Assembly: GCA_016875795.1 (NCBI GenBank)
Contig: VGOU01000006.1
Span: 1-35,464 of the forward strand
Reading direction: 5' to 3'
Length of the DNA: 35,464 nucleotides
Source of the DNA: Chloroflexota bacterium
GTDB lineage: Bacteria > Chloroflexota > Limnocylindria > P2-11E
The translations under genes and the position numbers were made by a program. Of this stretch, positions 8,417 through 17,399 are shown one piece after another. The notes below the pieces were generated by a model, which saw only the letters and a program-made list of their open reading frames with translations, did not search any database and had not been told where the DNA came from. Every line of letters starts with the position of its first letter. Within the stretch, counting starts at the first letter, position 1.

Positions 8417-8881
8417 TCACCAGCGGTGGAAGGCGGGGTGGCCCTCCTTCACCGCGACGAAGAGGCCGCGGCCCGTCGCGCGCTCGACGCCGTCCGCGAC
8501 GAGCGTAGCCTCCACCGTCGCGCGGTCCGCCTCCACCGCGACCGCGCGCGCGGCGAGCTCGATCGCGACGGAGGTCGGGATCGGCCGGCGGAACCGGACC
8601 GTGTACTCGGCGGTCACCATCGGCGGCGGCGCGTCGGCGCCGCGCGCGCGCATGAGCGCCCAGGCCGCGCCCCACAGCATGTGGCAGTCGAGGATCGTGC
8701 CGGCGATCCCGCCGTTCAGCATCCCCGGGATGGCCTCGTGGTGCGGGCCCGCACGGAACGTCGCGAAGACGCCGTCGTCCCGCGGATGGCTCCGCAGGTG
8801 AAGGCCCTGCGGGTTCGCCGGTCCGCAGCCGAAGCACACGAGCCGCGGGGCGAAGCGCTCCTGCAGCGACGGCTCGCTCAG
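8417..8881 (-). CDS. Hotdog-fold thioesterase, PaaI/YbgC-like (CTG start)
   Basis: This protein of about 154 residues carries the CFGCGPANPQGL motif seen at the N-terminus of many PaaI-type acyl-CoA thioesterases. It then has HHEAIPGMLNGGIAGTILDC, containing the hotdog helix and probable catalytic region, and the strands TAEYTVRFRRPIP. No ATG, GTG or TTG lies in frame before the conserved part. Translation most simply starts at CTG 8881, overlapping the GNAT stop as CTGA. A GTG at 8839 would discard SLQERFAPRL, which looks like genuine family sequence. It may hydrolyse small acyl-CoA thioesters; the substrate is unknown. It ends one base from the hydrolase stop on the other strand. Confidence 0.75.
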   Translation of the reverse strand: MSEPSLQERFAPRLVCFGCGPANPQGLHLRSHPRDDGVFATFRAGPHHEAIPGMLNGGIAGTILDCHMLWGAAWALMRARGADAPPPMVTAEYTVRFRRPIPTSVAIELAARAVAVEADRATVEATLVADGVERATGRGLFVAVKEGHPAFHRW

Positions 8882-9858
8882 GGCGCGAGCTCCTTCACGA
8901 GCTGGATCGCTTCGGGCCGCGGCTCGTACCCCATCGCCTCGTTCAGGTGGAGGATCGGCTTGTTCTGGAAGTCGTTGTCGGTGCGCACGCGGTCGACGCC
9001 GAGCAGGGTCGCCTGCGCGACGGTCTCGTACTTCAGCGCCCGTGCCACGCCGCGGCCGCGCATCGACCGCGCGGTCCCGGTCCACTCGGTCACGACGATC
9101 CCGCGGACCGGCGGGTACGCGAGGAGCGAGATCCCGACGATCCCATCGCCGCTGCGCGCGATCCAGGCGCGGTCCTCGCGGATGCCCGGGTTGCGCAGCC
9201 AGCTGCGGAACGCGGAGAACGGCGTCGGCGTCCAGGGCACCGTGCGCGGCTCGTCCCGCGACGCCTCCTCGGCCAGCCGCCAGAGCTTGTCGTACCGCGC
9301 CGGGTCGCCGTCCTCGGCGAGGGTGAGGATGCGGATGCCCTGCTCGCGCAGGCGCGCGCGCGTCGCCTCGGCCTCGCGGAGCAGCCGGTCGCGGTGCGCG
9401 ACGAGGTCGAGCTCCCAGAAGCGCTCGCGGCGCTCCTCCCGGAAGCCGCGCCGCTGCGCCGAGGCGAGCTTGAACGGGTCGGTCTCCCAGGCCCAGAGCG
9501 TCGCGCGCCTGGCGCCGTCGGCGGCGCTGCGCGCTTCGGCGAACGCGAGGAGGGCGTCGTGGCGCTCGGCCGTGCGCGCCTCGGGGAGCAGGTCGGCCTG
9601 CGTCCGGCCCCAGCGCTCCGGCATGTCCTCCCACCGCGGGTGGCCCTGGGCGGCGAAGCCGACGGGGCGACCGCCGAGCAGCGCGACGTGGCGCTCCCAG
9701 ACCCCGTCGTCGTGCGGGTGCTCCCACCAGTAGCGGGTGAGGACGGGATCCTCGGGCGAGTCGGGGTAGATCGCGGTCCAGAGATCGGCGGCGAACGCGG
9801 CGTCGTCGAGCGTCGCGGGACGGAGGACGAGGTCGGCGGCCACGGCGATCGATCCCAT
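8878..9858 (-). CDS. Tandem GNAT-family N-acetyltransferase
   Basis: This 326-residue protein looks like two GNAT folds in tandem. The N-terminal half (LRPATLDDAAFAADLW onward) has a degenerate acetyl-CoA site. The C-terminal half has the acetyl-CoA P-loop SMRGRGVARALKYETV near residues 265-280, then a typical end, NKPILHLNEAMGYEP, so this half is probably the active one. The substrate is unknown; proteins of this type include small-molecule and antibiotic acetyltransferases. The ATG at 9858 is 6 nt after a TAGCCT box. The gene is divergent from recJ and coupled to the thioesterase by a CTGA overlap. Confidence 0.82.
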   Translation of the reverse strand: MGSIAVAADLVLRPATLDDAAFAADLWTAIYPDSPEDPVLTRYWWEHPHDDGVWERHVALLGGRPVGFAAQGHPRWEDMPERWGRTQADLLPEARTAERHDALLAFAEARSAADGARRATLWAWETDPFKLASAQRRGFREERRERFWELDLVAHRDRLLREAEATRARLREQGIRILTLAEDGDPARYDKLWRLAEEASRDEPRTVPWTPTPFSAFRSWLRNPGIREDRAWIARSGDGIVGISLLAYPPVRGIVVTEWTGTARSMRGRGVARALKYETVAQATLLGVDRVRTDNDFQNKPILHLNEAMGYEPRPEAIQLVKELAP

Positions 9859-9864
9859 GTCGCG

Positions 9865-9895
9865 AGGCTAGCTGAGGCAGGCCATGCCCGATACT
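9865..9895. promoter_or_regulatory. Divergent promoter region GNAT / recJ
   Basis: The 47-bp gap holds TAGCCT on the minus strand (9870-9865), ending 6 nt before the GNAT ATG, and GATACT on the plus strand (9890-9895), ending 10 nt before the recJ ATG. Both would give leaderless or near-leaderless transcripts. No Shine-Dalgarno is seen for either gene. Confidence 0.4.
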
Positions 9896-9905
9896 TGACG
9901 GTCCC

Positions 9906-11630
9906 ATGACCCTCGCCCCGCAGCGCCGCTGGGTGCTCCCCGTCGTCACCATGGGGGACCTCCCGCAGGGGATCCCCAGTCTGGTCGCGCGGATCATGCG
10001 CGCGCGGGGGATCGCCGCCGAGGAGATGCAGGGATTCCTCGACGCCCGGCCGAGCGCGAGCGGCCCGCCGATGCTCGACCAGGAGCTGGCGGTCGAGCGG
10101 ATCCGTCGTGCGCTCGCGTCTCGCGAGCGCATCGTCGTCCATGGGGACTACGACGTGGACGGCGTCGCCGGGGCGGCGCTCCTCGTGCGCGCGTTCCGCC
10201 GGCTCGGGTCCACCGTCGGCGCGTACATCCCGGACCGCCATGAGGAGGGGTACGGGCTGAGCGCGGCGGCCCTGCGGAAGATCGCCGCGGACGGCGTGCG
10301 CGTCGTCATCTCGGTCGACTGCGGCATCACCGCGGTCGCCGAGGCGGAGCTCGCCCGCGAGCTCGGCCTCGACCTCATCGTCACCGACCACCACCATCCG
10401 CCGCCGGTCATCCCGCGGGCGCTCGCGGTCGTCAACCCGCGCCGGCCGGACGACCCGTCGGTGGACCGGGAGCTCTGCGGCGCGGGCGTCGCGTACGTCC
10501 TCGCGCGCGACCTGCTCGGCGACCGCTTCGAGGAGCACCGCGACGAGCTCCTGCAGCTCGCCGCGGTCGCGACCGTCGCCGACGTCGTCCCGCTCCGCGC
10601 GGGCAACCGTCACCTCGTGCGCCGCGGCCTCGACGCGCTGAACGCGTCACCGATCACGGGGCTGCGCGCGCTCGCGGAGCGCGCGGGACTGAAGGTGGGG
10701 AAGGTCACCGCGTCGGAGATCGGCTGGGTCGTCGGGCCGCGGCTGAACGCGGCCGGCCGCATCGCCGACGCCACCGACGCGCTGCGGCTCCTGCTCACCG
10801 AGGACCCCGCCGAGGCGAAGGCGCTCGCCGACCGGCTCGAGGAGCGCAACACCGAGCGCCAGCAGCTGACGCTCGACGTCGTGCGCCAGGCGCGCGAGCG
10901 CGCGAAGGAGCAGGCCGACGCGTGGGCGACCGTCGTCGCGGATCCCGGCTGGGCCGCCGGGATCGTCGGCCTCGCGGCCTCGCGCCTCGTCGAGGACCAC
11001 GGCCGCCCGGCGGTCGTCATCGCCATCGACGGCGAAGAGGGGAAGGGGAGCTGCCGCTCGATCGCGTCCGTGCACATCGCCGAGGCGCTCGCCGAGTGCT
11101 CCGACCTGCTCACGAAGCACGGCGGCCACGCCATGGCCGCGGGCTTCTCGGTCCCGGCCGCGAACATCGCCGCGTTCCGCGAGCGCCTCGACGCCGTCGT
11201 GCGCGCGCGCCTGCGCGGCGTGCGCCCCGTGCCGACGCTCGTCGTCGACGCCGAGATCGAGCCGGAGGCGCTCACGCCGCGGCTCGCGCTCGAGCTCGCG
11301 ATGCTCGAGCCGTGCGGCGCCGCCAACCCGCGGCCGCGGATGCTCCTGCGCGACGTCAAGGTCTTCGGTGTGCGCCAGGTCGGCGCCGACGCGGACCACC
11401 TGCGCTGCAAGATGGCCGTCGGCCGCTTCACCTTCGACGCGATGGCGTTCCGCCGCGGCGAGCACGCCGAGGCCGTCACCGGCGAGGGCCGCGTCGACGC
11501 GGTCGTGACCGTCGGGATCGGGCTCCGCGGCTTCGTCGAGCTCGAGATCCAGGACATGGGCCCCGTCGGCACCGCGGACGCGATGGCCCGGGCCGCCGCG
11601 GAGCGCCTCGTCGCGCAGGCGGTGGCCTGA
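9906..11630 (+). CDS. recJ: Single-stranded-DNA-specific 5'-3' exonuclease RecJ
   Basis: This 574-residue DHH-superfamily nuclease degrades 5'-ended ssDNA in recombination and repair. Visible motifs are motif I DYDVDGVAG near residue 81, SVDCGI near residue 138 and the DHH motif TDHHHPP near residue 160. Motif IV is CGAGVAYVLA, and the DHHA1 motif is GGHAMAAGFSV near residue 405. A C-terminal OB-like domain follows. The length matches compact RecJ forms. It overlaps the (p)ppGpp synthetase gene by TGATG; a recJ-relA neighbourhood is common in bacteria. Confidence 0.95.
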   Translation: MTLAPQRRWVLPVVTMGDLPQGIPSLVARIMRARGIAAEEMQGFLDARPSASGPPMLDQELAVERIRRALASRERIVVHGDYDVDGVAGAALLVRAFRRLGSTVGAYIPDRHEEGYGLSAAALRKIAADGVRVVISVDCGITAVAEAELARELGLDLIVTDHHHPPPVIPRALAVVNPRRPDDPSVDRELCGAGVAYVLARDLLGDRFEEHRDELLQLAAVATVADVVPLRAGNRHLVRRGLDALNASPITGLRALAERAGLKVGKVTASEIGWVVGPRLNAAGRIADATDALRLLLTEDPAEAKALADRLEERNTERQQLTLDVVRQARERAKEQADAWATVVADPGWAAGIVGLAASRLVEDHGRPAVVIAIDGEEGKGSCRSIASVHIAEALAECSDLLTKHGGHAMAAGFSVPAANIAAFRERLDAVVRARLRGVRPVPTLVVDAEIEPEALTPRLALELAMLEPCGAANPRPRMLLRDVKVFGVRQVGADADHLRCKMAVGRFTFDAMAFRRGEHAEAVTGEGRVDAVVTVGIGLRGFVELEIQDMGPVGTADAMARAAAERLVAQAVA

Positions 11631-13843
11631 TGCTCACGCGGATCACCGGGGTGACCGACCGGCTGCGGCCGCAGCGCCGCGGGCCGCCCGACGCGGAGGC
11701 GATCGTGGCGGAGATGCAGCGCCACTACTCCGCGGCCGACGTCGAGCTCGTCCGCCGCGCCTATGACTACGCGGCGGCGGCCCACGAGGGCCAGCTGCGC
11801 GCGACGGGCGGCCCGTTCATCGAGCACCCCGCGGCGGTGGCGCTCTCCATGGCGCAGCTCGGGATGGACCCGCCGAGCATCGCCGCGGCGCTCCTGCACG
11901 ACGCCCCCGAGGACACGACGAAGACGACCGACGACCTCCGGCGCGCGTTCGGGGAGGAGATCGCGCGGCTCGTCGAAGGCGTGACGAAGCTCTCGAAGGT
12001 CGGCGGGCAGAACGCCGCCGGCGTCACGCTCGAGCAGCGCCAGGCCGAGGACCTGCGGAAGATGTTCCTCGCGATGGCGACGGACCTGCGCGTCGTCGTC
12101 ATCAAGCTGTGCGACCGCCTCCACAACATGCGCACGCTCGGGCCGCTCCCCGCGGAGAAGCAGCTGCGGATCGCGAAGCAGACGATGGAGATCTACGCGC
12201 CTCTCGCGCACCGCCTGGGGATCTGGCAGATCAAGAGCGAGCTCGAGGACCTCGCGTTCCGGCACATCGAGCCGCAGCACTACCGCGAGCTCACCGAGCA
12301 GCTCGCGCAGCGGCGGCAGGTGCGCGAGCGCAGCGTCGAGCAAGCGGTGAAGACGCTCTCGCGGGAGCTCGAGAGGGCCGCCATCAAGCACGAGATCAGC
12401 GGGCGGGCGAAGCACCTCTGGTCGATCGCGCAGAAGATGCGGCGGAAGGGCGTCTCCATCAACGAGGTCTACGACCTCCTCGCGGTGCGCGTGGTCCTCG
12501 AGGACGTGCCCGCGTGCTACGGCGCGCTCGGCGTCGTGCATACGCTCTGGCCGCCCATCCCGGGGCAGTTCGACGACTACATCGCCGTCCCGAAGCCGAA
12601 CCTGTACCAGTCGCTGCACACGGCGGTGATGGGCCCCGACGGGCAGCCGCTCGAGATCCAGGTCCGGACGCACGAGATGCACCAGCTCGCCGAGTACGGG
12701 ATCGCGGCGCACTGGCGGTACAAGGAAGGCGGCAGGCCGAAGACCGACCCGAAGTACGAGTCGAAGCTCGCCTGGATCCGCCAGCTCATGGAGTGGCAGC
12801 ACGACGTCTCGGACGCCACCGAGTTCGTCGAGTCGCTCAAGGTCGACTTCTTCCACGACCAGGTCTTCGTCTTCACGCCGAAGGGCGAGGTGAGGGAGCT
12901 CCCGGCCGGCTCGACCCCCATCGACTTCGCCTACCGCATCCACACCGACATCGGCCACCGCTGCATCGGCGCGAAGGTGAACGGCCGCATCGTCCCGCTC
13001 GACCACAAGCTCCACTCGGGCGACATCGTCGAGATCATCACGAGCAAGGCCGCGCGCGGTCCGTCGCGCGACTGGCTCGGCCTCGTCGTCACGCCCGGGG
13101 CCCGCGAGAAGATCCGGCAGTGGTTCAAGCGACAGCAGCGCGAGGAGAACGTCGCGCACGGGCGCGAGGCCCTCGACCGCGAGCTGAGGCGGATCGCGCA
13201 GCGGTCGCTCGCGGACATCGACGCCGCGGAGCTCCAGCGCGTGAGCGAGCAGCTGAACATGCACGGCATCGACTCGATGTACGCGGCCCTCGGGTACGGC
13301 GAGCTCTCGGCGGCGCAGATCGTGACGCGGCTGCGCATCCTCGACGACACCTTGCTCGCCATCCCCCACCAGGCGCCGCCTCCGCCGCCTGCGACGACGA
13401 AGGGCGGCATCCGCGTGAAGGGCATGGGCGACCTGCTCGTGCGCTTCGGCGTGTGCTGCGACCCGGTCCCCGGCGATCCGATCGTGGGGTACATCACGCG
13501 CGGCCGCGGCGTCACCGTGCACCGCGCCGACTGCGCGAACGTCCGGAACATGGCCGAGCGCGAGCGCATCGTCGAGGTGGAGTGGGAGCGCGCGGGGCCG
13601 CGGACGTATCCCGTCGCCGTCCGCATCGTCGGCTGGGACCGCACCGGGCTCCTGCGCGACATCGCGTCGGTGATCAGCGAGGACCAGGTGCAGCTCGTCA
13701 GCCTCGCCGCGAACGCGAACGCCGACAAGACCGCGACGGTGAACGCGGTCCTACAGGTGACGAGCGTCGAACAGCTGTCGCGCGTCCTCGCCCGGGTCGA
13801 GGGCGTGCGCGACGTCTTCAGCGTCAGCCGCGACGGGCGATAG
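11630..13843 (+). CDS. relA: Bifunctional (p)ppGpp synthetase/hydrolase (RSH, RelA/SpoT)
   Basis: This 737-residue long RSH enzyme controls the stringent response. In order: an HD hydrolase domain with FIEHPAAVA and LLHDAPEDT, both metal-binding motifs intact, so hydrolysis is probably active; a synthetase domain with DDYIAVPKPNLYQSLHTAV and EIQVRTHEMHQLAEYGIAA; a TGS domain (VFVFTPKGEVRELPAGSTP); a zinc-finger-like FGVCCDPVPGD...HRADCANV; and a C-terminal ACT domain starting near YPVAVRIVGWDRTGLL. It starts at the ATG overlapping the recJ stop. Both activities should be present, as in Gram-positive Rel. Confidence 0.95.
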   Translation: MLTRITGVTDRLRPQRRGPPDAEAIVAEMQRHYSAADVELVRRAYDYAAAAHEGQLRATGGPFIEHPAAVALSMAQLGMDPPSIAAALLHDAPEDTTKTTDDLRRAFGEEIARLVEGVTKLSKVGGQNAAGVTLEQRQAEDLRKMFLAMATDLRVVVIKLCDRLHNMRTLGPLPAEKQLRIAKQTMEIYAPLAHRLGIWQIKSELEDLAFRHIEPQHYRELTEQLAQRRQVRERSVEQAVKTLSRELERAAIKHEISGRAKHLWSIAQKMRRKGVSINEVYDLLAVRVVLEDVPACYGALGVVHTLWPPIPGQFDDYIAVPKPNLYQSLHTAVMGPDGQPLEIQVRTHEMHQLAEYGIAAHWRYKEGGRPKTDPKYESKLAWIRQLMEWQHDVSDATEFVESLKVDFFHDQVFVFTPKGEVRELPAGSTPIDFAYRIHTDIGHRCIGAKVNGRIVPLDHKLHSGDIVEIITSKAARGPSRDWLGLVVTPGAREKIRQWFKRQQREENVAHGREALDRELRRIAQRSLADIDAAELQRVSEQLNMHGIDSMYAALGYGELSAAQIVTRLRILDDTLLAIPHQAPPPPPATTKGGIRVKGMGDLLVRFGVCCDPVPGDPIVGYITRGRGVTVHRADCANVRNMAERERIVEVEWERAGPRTYPVAVRIVGWDRTGLLRDIASVISEDQVQLVSLAANANADKTATVNAVLQVTSVEQLSRVLARVEGVRDVFSVSRDGR

Positions 13844-14560
13844 GCGCGAAGGAAGGGTCCGCCGCCCTCTATCAGGGGATCGTCGATGCCGCGGCTGCGG
13901 TCACCGCGCCCGGTATGCGAACCTGTCGCTGCTCGAGCCGGGAGGCTGGATCCCCGCTCGGCGTGGGCGTTCAGCGACGCGGACCTGATGGCACGGACGC
14001 TCACGCAGGCGCGCTACGTCGTCCCCGGCTTCGACCCGATGGGCGTCCGTTGACGCGGCGACGTGAATGCCGCGGTGCGCCGTGCTCGTGGAGGGCCGTC
14101 CCCACCTCGCGCCCTTCGCCGAGCACGTGGAGGACGCCGTCCATCCGCTCATCGCCACGCTCGCGCGCCGGGTGCTCGGCCTCGAGTGGACCCACTCGGT
14201 GCCGCTCCTCATCTCCGGCGAGGTCGCCGGCGCGCTCGCGTTCCACTGGGCCGGGCGCCCGCACCCGCGGGCGCCGAGCGTCGCCGACGAGCTCGACCGC
14301 CAGCGCGAGGAGGACGTCCGCGCCGCGAGCCACCGGCTGAATCGCCGCTCATCGAGGTCGGCCTCGTCCCGGCGCTCGAGATGCTCGCCGGCTCGTCCGC
14401 CGACCTCGACGTCCGCATCGAGACAGCGCCGGGCGTGTCCACGCGCGACGGCATCGCGCGCAACGCGCTGCCGAGCGCGCTGCGCCTCGCGCCGCACCGG
14501 TCCATCGAGGAGGCGCTCGGCGGGATCGCGCGGCCTTCACGCGCGGGTGCACGGGGTCGC
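13844..14560 (+). pseudogene. Decayed GAF-domain sensor histidine kinase
   Basis: Coding-like fragments continue one another across frames with no single open frame. They include AALYQGIVDAAAAVT, RYANLSLLEPGGW, WAFSDADLMARTLTQARYVV (ending in a TGA at 14051), VPLLISGEVAGALAFH (GAF core) and LVPALEMLAGSSADLDVRIE. The last resembles the region before the ATPase helix of NarX/DegS-type kinases and continues into PSALRLAPHRSIEEALGGIA. No intact HATPase follows. At least three frame changes are needed. It directly follows relA and faces a broken response regulator. Real decay is likeliest, but assembly indels cannot be excluded. Confidence 0.6.
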
Positions 14561-14585
14561 GCTCCCGGTCGAGGTCGAGCCCCTG

Positions 14586-15167
14586 TTAGGTCTGGACGAG
14601 CTGGTCCTCCACCGTCTTCAGCGCGATCCCCAGGCGCGGCGATCGCGTCGTTCGTCAACCCCTCGGCGACGAGGGCGAGGATGCCGCGCTGCCGCTCGGT
14701 GAGGCCCGCGAGCGCGCCGGCGTCGCGCGCCTGCCTGCCCGCCACGAGCGAGGGGTCGAGCGCGACGAGGCCCTGTGACGCTCCGTCGACGGCGCGGCGC
14801 AGGACGCTCGCGTCCCGCACGGAGCGCTTCAGGAGGTACGACCAGCCCGAGACCTGAGGGCGGGGGATCGACGGGAGGAGCCTCGGCGCGCGCACGTTGG
14901 AGAGGGGCACGATCCCGAGGCCGGGGAGCTTCTCGCGGAGGAGCAGGCCGAGCTGCACGCCGTTGATGCCGCCGCCGAGCTCGATGTCGAGGAGCGCGAC
15001 GTCCGGCTTGAGCGACGGGACGTCCCGCAGGGCAGCTTCGGCGCCGCCGAACGCCCCGACCACCTCGAGGCCGCCGTCCATCCCGAGGACGGTCGCGAGC
15101 AGATCGAGCAAAGGGCCTCGTCCTCGACGATGGTGAGACGCAGGCGCTTCGTCACTGGCGGGAGCAT
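14586..15167 (-). pseudogene. Broken NarL/LuxR-type response regulator
   Basis: The start reads MLPPVTKRLRLTIVEDEAL, with the acidic pocket. A one-base loss near 15112 then shifts frame into LLDLLATVLGMDGGLEVVGA. The receiver keeps the phosphorylation Asp in PDVALLDIEL and the Lys in GWSYLLKRSV, a style I associate with Chloroflexota/actinobacterial regulators. The LuxR helix-turn-helix begins LTERQRGILALVAEGLTNDAIAA. A second shift near 14640 leads to RLGIALKTVEDQLVQT and a TAA at 14588. The DNA-binding domain is therefore truncated. It is the natural partner of the decayed kinase, oriented tail to tail with it. Confidence 0.7.
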
Positions 15168-15263
15168 GCCACGGGGGTGCTCCCCCGACCCCCGCGGGGG
15201 CGGCGCTCTGTCCGCCGGCTCCGCGCCAGGGCACGCTCACGGCAGATCCGCCGGGGGAAGGGA

Positions 15264-15623
15264 ATGCGTGCACAGATGATGAGCCGCCAGGACGATCGCC
15301 CCGTCACGCGGGCGCCCTCGCGGGGAACGCTGCCCGCCGTCACGACCCAGGTTGAGGTCCACGTGGGGCCGTTCGCCAAGCTCCGCGACGTGTTCGCGTT
15401 CGTCGAGCGCCTGAAGGCGGTCACCGGCGTGCGCGACGTCCGGATGGACCGCTGGGTCGCGGGCCACGCGGTCCTCATCGTCCGCCATCGCGACCGCATG
15501 CCGCTCCTCGCCGCGCCGCGCGAGCTCGAGGACGGGACGGCGACGGGGTCCGTCCGCCAGCCGCACGGGGTCCAGATCGAGGCCCGGCCCCGTCCGTGGA
15601 CCGCGGCTGCTAGCGTCGCGCGG
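15264..15623 (+). other. Orphan domain-coding segment, open in frame into the S9 peptidase
   Basis: From ATG 15264 (after gggggaaggga) the frame encodes about 120 residues with normal G/C-biased codons and no stop before the peptidase GTG at 15624. The core TTQVEVHVGPFAKLRDVF, then a helix and VRDVRMDRWVAGHAVLIVRH, suggests a small beta-alpha-beta (ferredoxin/ACT-like) fold. I recall similar segments attached to signalling proteins in Chloroflexota, but this is memory, not a search. It may be a fragment of the decayed signalling locus upstream, a separate protein that lost its stop, or a true N-terminal extension of the peptidase. The first is my preference. Confidence 0.4.
15611..15616 (+). 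promoter_or_regulatory. Putative -10 box (TAGCGT) for the S9 peptidase
   Basis: TAGCGT ends 7 nt before GTG 15624, the spacing expected for a leaderless transcript. It supports starting the peptidase at 15624 rather than at 15177 or 15264. Confidence 0.45.
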
Positions 15624-17387
15624 GTGACCGATGCGGCCTGGCGACGGCGCTACCGAGCGCCGCGCTCGTCGTTCCCCACGTGGGCGCGCGACCGCGCCGA
15701 CCGCCTCACGTACCTGTCCAACCACATCGGGAGGTTCGAGGTGTTCGCGTGGGATCGCGCGCGCGACGCGCACCGCCAGGTCACCGATCGTCCGGAGGGG
15801 ACCGGCTACCGCGTGCCTGCGCGCCTCGACCCGGGCGGCGAGCACGTCTGGTGGTGGAACGACCGCAAGGGCGACGAGTTCGGGACGTGGGTCGTCGAGC
15901 GCTTCGAGGGGGCCGACCGCCGTGACGCCGCGCCGCTCGAGCCGTCGTACTCGACCGGCCTCGCCCTCGGTCGCGCGGTCGCGGCGATCGGGCGGTCGAC
16001 GGGGGAGGAAGGCTCGACGGTCTACGCCGTGCCGCGCGGGGAGCGGCCGCTGCTCGTCTACGCGCATCGCGAGTTGGCGCGCGTCGGCGGCCTCAGCGCC
16101 GATGAGGACCTCGTCCTCCTTTCGCACTCGGAGCACGGCGACAGCCGCGACCCCGCGCTGCGCGTCATCGATCTCGCGGGCGACCCCGTGGCCGAGCTGT
16201 GGGACGGCCCGGGCAAGGGCCTCCAGCCCGGGCGCTGGTCGCCGCTCCCGCGGGACCGGCGGGTCATCGTCCACCACGAGCGGACGGGCTCGCGGCGGCC
16301 GATGGTCTGGGACGTCGCGAGCGGCGCGACGACCGAGGTCGACGTGGACCTCCCCGGCGAGCTCTTCGGCGACTGGTATCCCGATGGCGAGGCGCTCCTC
16401 ATCGGACAGGACCACCGCGGGCGCTCTCACCTCCACCGTTACCGCCTCGCGACCCGCGCGCTCGAGCCGGTGGCGCACGAGCCGGGGTCGCTCGACGAGG
16501 CGCGCGTCCGTCCGGACGGCGAGGTCTGGTACCAGCTGAACGGCTCCGTCCGTCCGCCGCACACGCTGTGGGGCTCGCGCGTCGTCCTGCGCGCGCAGGG
16601 TCCCGAGCCGCCCGAGAGCACGCCGTACACGGATGCGGACGTGAAGGGGATCCACGTGTTCGTGGCCGAGCCGCGCGGCGGATCGCGTCCCCGGCCCGCG
16701 CTCTTCCTCGTCCACGGCGGTCCCGAAGCGCACGACCGTGACCGCTGGGACCCCGAGGTCCAGACGTGGGTCGACCACGGGTTCCTCGTCCTCATGGTGA
16801 ACTACCGCGGCTCGAGCGGGTACGGCAAGGAGTGGCGAGACGCGATCAGGGGGAAGCCCGGCCTCACCGAGCTCGAGGACATCGCGACCGTCCAGGACTG
16901 GGCGGTGGCGCAGGGTCTAGCGGACCGCGACCGCTGCGTCATCGGCGGCGCGTCCTGGGGCGGCTACCTCACGCTCCTCGGCCTCGGCACGCAGCCCGAG
17001 CGCTGGGCCGCGGGCCTCGCCGGCGTGCCCATCGGCGACTACATCGCGGCGTTCGAGGACGAGATGGAGCCGCTGAAGCGCTACGACGCCGCGCTCTTCG
17101 GCGGCACCCCGGACGAGGTGCCGCAGTCGTACCGCGAGCGCAACCCCATCACGTACGCCGAGCGCGTGCGCGCGCCGGTCATGATGCTCGTGGGCCGGAA
17201 CGACCCGCGCTGTCCCTCGCGCAGCGCCGACGTCTACGAGGCGCGCCTGCGGGAGCTCGGCAAGGCGTTCGAGACCTACCGCTACGACGCGGGCCACGGG
17301 TCGCTCGTCATCGACGAGCGCATCCGCCAGATGGAGGCGCAGATCGCCTTCCTGGCGAAGCACCTCGGCACGCCGAAGCCGCTCTAG
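15624..17387 (+). CDS. S9-family prolyl oligopeptidase-like serine peptidase
   Basis: This 587-residue enzyme has an N-terminal beta-propeller-like half (residues 1-330, with repeated WD-poor blades such as TYLSNHIGRFEVFAWD) and a C-terminal alpha/beta-hydrolase domain. Active-site elements are LFLVHGGPE, VNYRGSSGYGKEW, the nucleophile GGASWGGYL, the acid in LVGRNDPRCPS and the His in YDAGHGSLV. It probably cleaves peptides or acyl-amino acids in the cytoplasm, as no signal peptide is seen. I start at GTG 15624 because homologous S9C proteins begin near WRRRYRAPRSS and a TAGCGT box lies just upstream; the 736-residue ORF adds an unrelated segment. It converges on a nitroreductase gene 12 nt away. 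Confidence 0.88.
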   Translation: MTDAAWRRRYRAPRSSFPTWARDRADRLTYLSNHIGRFEVFAWDRARDAHRQVTDRPEGTGYRVPARLDPGGEHVWWWNDRKGDEFGTWVVERFEGADRRDAAPLEPSYSTGLALGRAVAAIGRSTGEEGSTVYAVPRGERPLLVYAHRELARVGGLSADEDLVLLSHSEHGDSRDPALRVIDLAGDPVAELWDGPGKGLQPGRWSPLPRDRRVIVHHERTGSRRPMVWDVASGATTEVDVDLPGELFGDWYPDGEALLIGQDHRGRSHLHRYRLATRALEPVAHEPGSLDEARVRPDGEVWYQLNGSVRPPHTLWGSRVVLRAQGPEPPESTPYTDADVKGIHVFVAEPRGGSRPRPALFLVHGGPEAHDRDRWDPEVQTWVDHGFLVLMVNYRGSSGYGKEWRDAIRGKPGLTELEDIATVQDWAVAQGLADRDRCVIGGASWGGYLTLLGLGTQPERWAAGLAGVPIGDYIAAFEDEMEPLKRYDAALFGGTPDEVPQSYRERNPITYAERVRAPVMMLVGRNDPRCPSRSADVYEARLRELGKAFETYRYDAGHGSLVIDERIRQMEAQIAFLAKHLGTPKPL

Positions 17388-17399
17388 CCGCGAGGAGCC

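Noticed and set aside
10610-13522. 970-aa minus-strand ORF over recJ/relA
   Set aside because: GC-rich shadow of two certain plus-strand genes; the composition is typical of antisense frames.
15173-15200. Terminator from gggggtgctccccc and cccccgcggggg
   Set aside because: Short GC palindromes without a U-tract, upstream of the broken regulator rather than after a gene; likely base-composition chance.
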